DNA of 64,000 nt, taken from contig NC_053394.1 in the NCBI RefSeq assembly GCF_905171765.1, positions 158,791,256 through 158,855,255 of the forward strand, written 5' to 3'. A model generated the notes under the pieces. The model saw nothing but the letters and a program-made list of their open reading frames with translations. It did no database searches and was not told where the DNA came from. Below are positions 10,791 through 18,636 of this stretch, piece by piece. The position numbers and the translations under genes are program-made. How positions within the stretch are numbered: position 1 is the stretch's first letter; the number at the start of each line of letters is the position of its first letter. Source of the DNA: Bufo bufo. Taxonomy: Eukaryota; Chordata; Amphibia; Anura; Bufonidae.

Positions 10791-10819
10791 TGTCTATAAC
10801 ATAAACATATTTCACATGA

Positions 10820-11440
10820 AAACTTACTGTTACTTGGCTTGGACCTTGGGGATCTCGGACGCCACTTCAACACTTTGGCCGGGGGCTCGGCGGAGCTGAT
10901 GTTGTGTTTTATCCTAATGAGAAAGATTTCATAATAAGGATTTGGAGAAGGGGCTGAGGGATAGCAGAGCAGGGAGAGGCTGGTGCTGCTACTAGGGAGC
11001 TCATACCATGGGGGAGTAATAAAGCCCACCATAATGCCCCCCAGTAGAAATAATTTTCCATATAATGTGACAATGCAAAAAATACCCCCTTATGCCCCCA
11101 GTTGAGCTAATGTCCCCCATAATGTGCCAGTATAAAATACCTCTATATAGTGCCCACAGTAAATGCCCCCATAGTGCTCCTCTCCCCCTTCCTCCTAGTG
11201 CCCCCCATAATGTACCAGTATAAAATGCCCCATATATCGTTCCCCAGTAGATGCCCTCAGTGTCCCCCATAATTTGCAAGTATAAAATACCCCTTCTTAG
11301 TGCCCCCCGTAGATGACTCCATAGTACTCCTCTCCCCCCTTCCCCATAGTACCCACCATGTGTCCCAGTATAAAATGCTGCTGTACAGAGCCCCCATATA
11401 AAATACCCCTTCTTTGTGGCCTCAGTAGATGCACCTATAG
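10820..11440 (-). other. Shared hAT cargo, inverted copy
   Basis: Reverse complement of the segments at 8190-8615 and 38690-39330, including the exon-like piece (PPAKVLKWRPRSPRSKPS in minus translation) and the GGGCACTATGGGG run. It shows that this CAGTGGCG-ended element carries the same cargo as the CAGGGC-ended ones. Confidence 0.85.
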
Positions 11441-11444
11441 TGCC

Positions 11445-12155
11445 CACCAATAATGTGCCAGTAATAAGTGCCCTCAGTAATGTGCCACTGCCAGTTATAA
11501 GTGCCCCCCATCACGTGCCAGTAACAAGAGCCCCCCAATGTGCCAGTAATAAGCCCCCCAATGTGCCAGTAATAAGCCCCCCATCACGTGCCAGTAATAA
11601 GCCCCCCATCACATGCCAGTAATAAGCCCCCCCTTACATGCCAGTAATAAGCCCCCCCATTACGTGCCAGTAATAAGCCCCCCATTACGTGCCAGTAATA
11701 AGCCCCCCCATTACGTGCCAGTAATAAGCCCCCCCATTACAAGCTAGTAATAAGCCCCCCCATTATGTGCCAGTAATAAGCCCCCCATTACGTGCCAGTA
11801 ATAAGCCCCCCCATCACGTGCCAGTATTAAGCCCCCCATCATGTGCCAGTATTAAGCCCCCCATCATGTGCCAGTATTAAGCCCCCCCATCATGTGCCAG
11901 TATTAAGCCCCCCCATCATGTACCGGTATTAAGCCCCCCATCATGTGCCAGTATTAAGCCCCCCATCATGTGCCAGTATTAAGCCCCCCATCATGTGCCA
12001 GTATTAAGCCCCCTATCATGTGCCAGTATTAAGCCCCCCATCATGTGCCAGTATTAAGCCCCCCCATCATGTGCCAGTATAAAGCCCCCCATCATGTGCC
12101 AGTATTAAGCCCCCCATCATGTGCCAGTATTGTAATAAGCCCCCCAATGTGCCAG
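11445..12155. repeat. ~24-bp minisatellite GTGCCAGTATTAAGCCCCCC
   Basis: About 28-30 copies of a 23-26 bp unit. Early units read CCAGTAATAAGCCCCCCATTA, later ones CCAGTATTAAGCCCCCCATC. In reverse complement this is the TACTGGCACATGATGGGGGGCT minisatellite of the other hAT copies. Confidence 0.93.
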
Positions 12156-12199
12156 TAACACTATTGTAAAAATAAAAATAAAAATTATACTTACCTCAG

Positions 12200-12504
12200 T
12201 GTCAGCGATGCGATGCAGGCCTCTTCCGGCCTGTGTCCCGCGCTGTATGGCTCAGGCGGCGCGATGATGTCATCGCGCCGCCTGCGCCGCCTCTGATAGG
12301 CTGCCGGCCTAGTGCCTGCAGCCTACCAGAGGAAGGGGAAGGGTCACTCCTCTCCCTCCCCTGCACCGCCGCAGCACAGGCAGATTACTATGGAGATGAG
12401 CGCAATAGAAGCGCAAAATCTCCCTGTGCCTGGCAGCGGCGGCTCACTTGTGGGGGGGCATTTTAGTTGGGGGGCCCCCTCTGGCCCCCCCGGCGACGCC
12501 ACTG
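12200..12504. other. GC-rich hAT terminal region
   Basis: Contains GCGATGATGTCATCGCG and neighbouring GC-rich sequence shared in inverted orientation with 7370-7520 and 37380-37470. No ORF of note. It ends at the hAT terminus. Confidence 0.7.
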
Positions 12505-12512
12505 TCTGTATT

Positions 12513-12863
12513 CACTCTGTATTCACTGGTGACGTCTTCTCTTGATTGTTGACTTTGACACACATACACCTACCTCCTGGAGAGTGTTCTTGATCTGGCC
12601 AACTGTTGTGAAGGTGTTTTTTTCAGGGAAAGAATTCTTCGGTCATCCACCACAGTTGTTTTCTGTGGTCTTCCGGGTCTTTTGGTGTTGCTGAGCTCAC
12701 CGGTGCGTTCCTTCTTTTTAAGAATGTTCCAAACAGTTGTTTTGGCCACGCCTAATGTTTCTGCTATCTCTCTGATGGGTTTGTTTTGTTTTTTCAGCCT
12801 AATGATGGCTTGTTTCACTGATAGTGACAGCTCTTTGGATCTCATCTTGAGAGTTGACAGCAA
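12513..12863 (-). pseudogene. Tc1 transposase, N-terminal DNA-binding fragment
   Basis: The frame opens with MLSTLKMRSKELSLSVKQ and carries a paired-type helix-turn-helix (REIAETLGVAKTTVWNILKK) and the GRPQKTT linker, the N-terminal DNA-binding half of a Tc1 transposase. Near 12625-12640 the frame shifts; the second recognition helix (VCVSKSTIK, near 12550) lies in another frame. The coding sequence then meets the hAT target duplication at 12505-12512. It continues at 8856-9001 and 6550-7116. Confidence 0.88.
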
Positions 12864-12979
12864 CAGATTCCAAATGCAAATAGCACACTTTAAATGAACT
12901 CTGGACCTTTATCTGCTCATTGTGATTGGGATAATGAGGGAATAACTCACACCTGGCCATGGAACAGCTGAGAAGCCAA

Positions 12980-13202
12980 TTGTTCCATTACTTTTGGTCC
13001 CTTAATAAATGGGAGGCACATATGCAAACTGTTGTAATTCCTACACCGTTCACCTGATTTGGATGTAAATACCCTCAAATTAAAGCTGACAGTCTGCAGT
13101 TAAAGCACATATTGTTCGTTTCATTTCAAATCCATTGTGGTGGTGTACAGAGCCAGAAATTGTAGAATTGTGTCGATGTCCCAATATTTATGGACCTGAC
13201 TG
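12980..13202. repeat. Right terminal inverted repeat of the nested Tc1
   Basis: Reverse complement of 1573-1794 with minor divergence. The outer end reads TATTTATGGACCTGACTG and is followed by the TA target at 13203-13204. Confidence 0.88.
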
Positions 13203-13204
13203 TA

Positions 13205-13326
13205 TATGGGTGCTCCTTCCTCACTTGGAATCTGGGTCTTAGTCTTCTATGGTTTGTACCTGGTTCTGACTGGGATGAGTGGCAGATAACTACTATAGCA
13301 ATAAGTGGGATGTAAATGAAGTGGGC
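13205..13326. other. Unique spacer
   Basis: Sequence between the Tc1 and the solo LTR. I see no gene or repeat. Confidence 0.4.
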
Positions 13327-13331
13327 AGGAG

Positions 13332-13984
13332 TATCACGACCGCTATCCCAGCAGCAGTCGTGTCGCACCAGACGGAGGGGAAGGGGGACCCTTATCTACG
13401 GATGGGAAATAGAATGGCCACCCCTGACTAACCCTAAGCTGGCACCTGTCTGCCCTGATACCCTAGATGGGGGGTGAACCCATGCGGCGAGCAGGATGCC
13501 TAAACCCTCAGTCACCCTAACAAGACTAGACTGGGGAAAGGCCGATGGGAGCACTAGTCACCATCACTCACGTCTAGGAGAACAACAGGGGAAGACAGCA
13601 ACAAACAAACAATCAACAGCAGAGATAGACTTATCCAGTCACGAGCAGAGAAGGCGATCCAAAACACGACAGTCCACGCTGGACAAGAGCTCCACAGCAA
13701 CACCGTCAAACGATCTCCTTCAAAGGTCAGAATAGCACTGGAAGTAAGGACTATATCTGGCAATGACTGCAAGTGAAACTGAAACTAATATAGTATCTGG
13801 GAGTGGCAGACAGGACTCACCTGAGAAGGATGCCTACAAACTCCCAGTCAGGACAAAAAGGTTCACAAGGCAAAACCCGGATGACATACCCTGAACCACG
13901 GAGCAAACTCACAAGCTATCGCGAGTAGCAAGTCGCTGCGACCTTCTCCTCCCAAACCTGTCTGGATCAGTCACAGTCGTGACA
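13332..13984 (-). mobile_element. Solo LTR of a retrotransposon
   Basis: A 653-bp block starting TATCACGACC and ending CAGTCGTGACA, so on minus it opens TGTCACGACTG and closes GTCGTGATA, the TG...CA pattern with one mutation. It is flanked by the 5-bp duplication AGGAG at 13327-13331 and 13985-13989. No internal retroviral region is present, so LTR-LTR recombination probably removed it. The superfamily (Gypsy or ERV-like) cannot be fixed from the LTR alone. Confidence 0.85.
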
Positions 13985-13989
13985 AGGAG

Positions 13990-15026
13990 CTCCTAGGAAC
14001 GGGAGTCTTGCGCACTCTAAACAATCCCCTTTGGACAATTTGGGATATGGCCGCCTGATATTCTCTCTGAACTTAGTTCGGAGAGATAGACATGGGGGCA
14101 AATCCGCTCTGTCTTTACAGTTTAACTCTGCGCTTTTATGGGGGGTTGGCTGGCACGACGATACTTGCGATTGGGGACAAGTGCAGTATGGCCTGAGCCG
14201 CCTACTGATACTGGTGACGTTTAGCGATGTCCTCAGATGTTGAAGACCCCTTTAGTGCATAATTGTGATCTGCCACTCATGCTCTGTCGGCGGATATTAC
14301 TTTCAATTGAGATTCCTTTCTGAGTTCCGTGATTCTGCGGTGGAGGATAGAGAGCACGAACCTGGGGTGATGGAAACTAGCTCTACCTCGTATTAAGCTG
14401 GCTTCATTGTCTTAAGAAGGAAAATACGATATACAGTAGATCCTGTGAAAGCTGTACCTGAAACTACAGGACCTGAGACATGTGATCGTCTCCACAGTAA
14501 CGCTTACAAACAGTCCACATGTGACTGCAATACTCCGTTCACATGACTTTGTGATCAGCTGACCTGCAGGCGCAGTTGTCGAGGCACCACGCCAGACCTC
14601 CATGTGTTGCTCGGATCCACATCAGGTCACAAACGCTCAACTATTGTTTTTAATCATGTATGCATATAATGACCTGGGTATTGTTGAATTATTCAATTAG
14701 AATGAAATATGACTTAGAGCTGTTTTTATGTCCAAAATATGTTTGGGATATATACTTGTGTCACGTATGGATTGCACATATATCACACTTGTCTTTGAAT
14801 CATGTTTACTTGGCTTTTTACACATGAATTTATGAAGTTTATTATGCTTTATACCTAATTATGTTCACTGATTAATTGATATGTAACATGCTATATATAC
14901 ACTATATGCACCTCCCTTTTTGTATCACTGCTTGAGAAAGGTTCCAGTGTGCGAACCGAAACGTTGCTGTTTGGTGAATAAATTACATATTTTACATAAG
15001 GAAGTGCCGTGGATTCTCTTGGATTT
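13990..15026 (+). mobile_element. Penelope-like element 3' region fragment
   Basis: No protein motif is visible, but the end (ACCGAAACGTTGCTG, TTTGGTGAATAAA and GTGCCGTGGATTCTC close to a GATA array) resembles the 3' end of the PLE at 18637-21520, which on minus reads CTGGTGAATAAAG and GTGCTGTGGAATTTT. The small frame at 14031-14243 has no recognisable motif. The 5' border is uncertain. Confidence 0.6.
14931..14967 (+). ncRNA. Hammerhead-ribozyme-like core (degenerate)
   Basis: CTTGAGAAAGGTTC and GAACCGAAACG flank an 8-base loop, giving a perfect GGTTC/GAACC stem II next to a box resembling CUGANGA (TTGAGAA, two mismatches) and an exact GAAAC box. PLEs are known to carry hammerhead motifs in their terminal regions. 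The conserved boxes are imperfect and activity is unlikely without testing. Confidence 0.35.
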
Positions 15027-15122
15027 AGATAGATAGATAGATTGTTAGATAAATGGATAGATAGAAAGAAAGTGGAAAGACAGACAGTTAGATAGAAACA
15101 TATATATATATATATATATACA
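15027..15122. repeat. GATA microsatellite and (TA)n
   Basis: Imperfect GATA repeats end in a (TA)n run that continues on the far side of the DD36E element, which inserted into it. Confidence 0.95.
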
Positions 15123-15124
15123 TA

Positions 15125-16149
15125 CACTCACCTAAAGAATTATTAGGAACACCATACTAATACGGTGTTGGACCCCCTTTTGCCTTCAGAACTGCCTTAA
15201 TCTACGTGGCATTGATTCAACAAGTTGCTGATAGCATTCTTTAGAAATGTTGGCCCATATTGATAGGATAGCATCTTGCAGTTGATGGAGATTTGAGGGA
15301 TGCACATCCAGGGCACGAAGCTCCCGTTCCACCACATCCCAAAGATGCTCTATTGGGTTGAGATCTGGTGACTGTGGGGGCCATTTTAGTACAGTGAACT
15401 CATTGTCATGTTCAAGAAACCAATTTGAAATGATTCGAGCTTTGTGACATGGTGCATTATCCTGCTGGAAATAGCCATCAGAGGATGGATACATGTTCTC
15501 ATTCTGTTTACGCCAAATTCGGACTCTACCATTTGAATGTCTCAACAGAAATCGAGACTCATCAGACAAGGCAACATTTTTACGGCCTTCAACAGTCCAA
15601 TTTTGGTGAGCTCGTGCAAATTGTAGCCTCTTTTTCCTATTTGTAGTGGAGATGAGTGGTACCCGGTGGGGTCTTCTGCTGTTGTAGCCCATCCGCCTCA
15701 AGGTTGTGCGTGTTGTGGCTTCACAAATGCTTTGCTGCATACCTCGGTTGTAACGAGTGGTTATTTCAGTCAACGTTGCTCTTCTATCAGCTTGAATCAG
15801 TCGGCCCATTCTCCTCTGACCTCTAGCATCCACAAGGCATTTTTGCCCACAGGACTGCCGCATACTGGATGTTTTTCCCTTTTCACACCATTCTTTGTAA
15901 ACTCTAGAAATGGTTGTGCGTGAAAATCCCAGTAACTGAGCAGATTGTGAAATACTCAGACCGGCCCGTCTGGCACCAACAACCATGCCACGCTCAAAAT
16001 TGCTTAAATCACCTTTCTTTCCCATTCTGACATTCAGTCTGGAGTTCAGGAGATTGTCTTGACCAGGACCACCCCCCTAAATGCATTGAAGCAACTGCCA
16101 TGTGATTGGTTGACTAGATAATTGCATTAATGAGAAATAGAACAGGTGA

Positions 16150-16152
<3 letters not shown>
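15125..16152 (-). mobile_element. Tc1/mariner element, DD36E type, internally deleted
   Basis: Ends CACTCACCT and AGGTGAGTG are flanked by TA at 15123-15124 and 16153-16154 inside a (TA)n tract. The 1,028-bp element carries one long minus ORF. The spacing between the second and third catalytic residues is 36, matching the DD36E (Incomer) group described in animals. About 180 bp of coding sequence is missing relative to a normal Tc1 transposase, so this copy is non-autonomous. Confidence 0.9.
15186..16025 (-). pseudogene. DD36E Tc1/mariner transposase with in-frame deletion
   Basis: The 279-codon frame starts MGKKGDLSNFERGMVVGARR, with HTH segments (ISQSAQLLGFSRTTISRVYKEW; ATLTEITTRYNRG) and a GYNSRRP linker. 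Catalytic positions visible: ALSDESRF (D), YFQQDNAPCHKA (D) and SPDLNPIEHLW (E). Counting from the second D to the E gives 36 intervening residues. Between RIWRKQNENM and YPSSDGYFQQDN about 60 residues normally present are absent, including the glycine-rich GGGVMVWG-type strand, so the fold is broken although the frame stays open. Full-length members are near 340 residues. Confidence 0.88.
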
Positions 16153-16190
<38 letters not shown>

Positions 16191-16450
16191 TAGATATATA
16201 GATAGATTGTTAGAAAGATAGATAGAAAGATAAATAGATAGATAAATTGCTAGATAGATAAATAGATAAATTGTTAGATAGATGGATAGATAGATAGTGG
16301 AAAGATAGGTAGCTAGATAGATATTAGAAGATAGATAGCTAGATGGAAAGATAAGTCGTTAAATAGATATTAGAAGCTTGATAAATAGATATATGTATAC
16401 ATAGATAAATAGATAGATGGCTGGATAAATAGATATGTGCTAGATAGATA
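16153..16450. repeat. (TA)n followed by GATA microsatellite
   Basis: About 20 TA units then diverged GATA/AGATAGATA repeats, the continuation of the array at 15027. Confidence 0.95.
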
Positions 16451-17009
16451 CATAGGCGTGCGCAGCCTATTGCATTAGGGTGTGCACCCTAAAGCGCAAA
16501 CACACACGCCCTGCGCACGTGTGTATGTATGTATACATATATATATATTATATACATACACACACACACAGGGCGGGCCTCACCCTAGCTTTGCCGTGAC
16601 CCCGCCTCTGCGCAGTGGCGACTCTAGGAACAATATATAGGGGGCACATAAGATACCACAGTCAAAAATGGGGGGGCACTAATCATTTTCACCATTTAAT
16701 CATACTACTGAAAAAAACGAAATAAGTATATATAAATAAGATTACAAAATACGAGAGTATTGCGGTATGTAGGGATACCTTTTTATTGTACTAACCTAAT
16801 ACTTAAAAGACAAGCTTTCAAGAGTTTTCCTTTCTTCCTCGGTATTGCTTCAGACCTGAAAAACTTTTCTTTAGCGTTTAAAGCAGTTTCAGCACTATAT
16901 TAAAATAATTTACTTACAAAAGAAGCTGTTCAGTCGTCTGCTGTGCCGTCCTCTGCTTGCTTCCGCGGATCTTCCCCTTCTTTCAGTCTCTCCTCAGTGC
17001 ACAGGCACA

Positions 17010-17515
17010 CTGTTATGGGGATCTGTGGATGACACACTGTTATGGGGGATCTGTGGATGACACATTGTTATGGGGGATCTGTGGATGACACAGTGTTATG
17101 GGGGATCTGTGGATGACACACTGTTATGGGGGATCTGTGGGTGACACACTGTTATGGGGATCTGTGGATGACACACTGTTATGGGGGCTCTGTGGATGAC
17201 ACAGTGTTATGGGGGATCTGTGGATGACACACTGTTATGGGGGATCTGTGGATGACACACTGTTATGTGGGATCTGTGGATGACACACTGTTATGCGGGT
17301 TCTGTGGATGACACACTGTTATGTGGGATCTGTGGATGACACAGTGTTATGGGGGATCTGTGGATGACACAGTGTTATGGGGGATCTGTGGATGACACAG
17401 TGTTATGGGGATCTGTGGATGACACAGTGTTATGGGGGATCTGTGGATGACACACTGTTATGGGGGATCTGTGGATGACACACTGATATGGGGGATCTGT
17501 GGATGACATATGACT
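17010..17515. repeat. ~28-bp satellite GGGGATCTGTGGATGACACA
   Basis: About 17-18 head-to-tail copies of a 27-29 bp unit (GATCTGTGGATGACACACTG plus TTATGGGG), with variants CAGTG/CACTG. Related units lie at 9675-9910. Confidence 0.94.
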
Positions 17516-18275
17516 GAGGAGGGCTATCAGGGGACATTATACAGAGGTAATACAACTGAGGAGTATCAGGGTAAATTATACAGGGGGTAATATAACTAAG
17601 GGGCATCAGGGTACATTATACAGGGGTAATATAACTGAGGAGGGCTATCAAGGACATTATACAGGGGTAATATAAGTTATATTACCCCTGTATAATGTCC
17701 CCTGATAGCCCTCCTCAGTTATATCACCCCTGTATAATAATGTCCCCTGATACCCCTTAGTTATATCACCCCTGTATAATAATGTCCCCTTATAGCCCTC
17801 CTCAGTTTTATTACCCCTGTATAATAATGTCCCCTGATACCCCTTAGTTATATTACCCTGTATAATAATGTACACTGATACCCCTTAGTTATATTACCCT
17901 GCCCTGTAAAATTTAACCTGATACCCCTCAGTTATATTATATAACTGAGGGGTATCAGGGTACATTATACAGGGGTAATATAACTGAGGAGGGCTATCAG
18001 GGGACATTATACAGGGGGTAATATAACTAAGGGGTATCTATCAGGGTACATTATACAGGGGTAATATAACTGAGGAGGGCTATCAGGGACATAATACAGG
18101 GGTGAGGGGTAAGATAAGTTATATTACCCCTGTATAATGTCTGAAAGTAGCCTAGCCCTCCTCAGTTATATTACCCCTCGTGTACTCTGATACCCCTAGT
18201 TATATTACCCCCTGTATAATTTACCCTGATACCCCTCAGATATATTATACAATTGAGGGGTATTAGGGTAATACA
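17515..18275. repeat. ~50-bp satellite with inverted blocks
   Basis: Units containing ACTGAGGAGGGCTATCAGGG and ACATTATACAGGGGTAATAT switch orientation: plus to about 17675, minus to about 17935, plus to about 18115, then minus. The turns at ATAACTTATATTA and TTATATTATATAAC make the block strongly palindromic. Confidence 0.88.
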
Positions 18276-18636
18276 GGGGACAACAGAGGAGGCGTAGCAC
18301 TGTGGGACAGGGGGGTACATACTTCTTTTTTTATATGCCCTCACCTCACCAGCTAGCAGGTGCGCAGGGCACGCAGATGCAGCGTGATGTGATGACGTCA
18401 AATCAGCCTGCGCCGCACAGCACGCACCGTATGGCTCCCTCTCTGCCTTTGCCGGGTCCGGGACTCCGGCAGCCCACAGCCAGGTATTGTAAATTAATTG
18501 ACAGTGCGGCGGGTGGCGGCAGCCAGCATAACAGACAGGGGAATCAGCGGGGGGCAGTGAGCACGGAGGTGATGAACCTATTAGGGTGTGCCCAGGCACA
18601 CCCGGCACACCCCGTGCGCACGCCTATGGATAGATA

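Larger units (their letters stand above)
9002..12504. mobile_element. Non-autonomous hAT-type element, CAGTGGCG ends
   Basis: Ends read CAGTGGCGTCTCTAG (left) and, reverse-complemented, CAGTGGCGTCGCC (right), with the 8-bp target duplication TCTGTATT at 8994-9001 and 12505-12512. At 3.5 kb it has no visible transposase. It holds a TA-target MITE, three different tandem arrays and, in reverse orientation, the same cargo as the CAGGGC-ended elements at 7117-8847 and 37366-39478. Confidence 0.9.
1573..13202 (-). mobile_element. Tc1/mariner element opened by three nested insertions
   Basis: The element starts CAGTCAGGTCCATAAATATT and ends with its reverse complement, flanked by TA at 1571-1572 and 13203-13204. 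Inverted repeats of about 222 bp cover 1573-1794 and about 12980-13202. Its minus-strand transposase lies in three pieces. Insertions occupy 1830-6549 (TTAA duplicated), 7117-8847 (CTCTGGTA duplicated) and 9002-12504 (TCTGTATT duplicated). Removing each insertion with one copy of its target duplication leaves about 1,656 bp, the usual Tc1 size, which is strong internal support. The copy is dead: frameshift, split reading frame and a changed first catalytic residue. Confidence 0.93.
16451..18628. mobile_element. hAT-type element with CATAGGCGTGCGCA ends
   Basis: Left end CATAGGCGTGCGCAG and right end TGCGCACGCCTATG pair; GATAGATA occurs at 16443-16450 and 18629-18636. That fits an 8-bp hAT duplication, though in a GATA array it could be coincidental. 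No transposase is visible. A second hAT-like start, CAGTGGCGACTCTAGG at 16613, lies inside and is followed by the same GATCTGTGGATGACAC repeat as in the 9002-12504 element, so a CAGTGGCG-type element is probably nested here with its right end unresolved. Confidence 0.8.

Noticed and set aside
10085..11032. Long minus-strand frame of 315 codons with periodic SIPLHCATQCTVYLYTV
   Set aside because: It is the translation of a 34-bp satellite and the hAT cargo next to it. A 33-36 bp unit free of stops in one frame produces long frames by chance.
16613..18300. A second complete hAT element starting CAGTGGCGACTCTAGG
   Set aside because: The left end is convincing, but I could not find a matching right end or an 8-bp duplication. 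GGCGTAGCACTG near 18291 is too different to claim.
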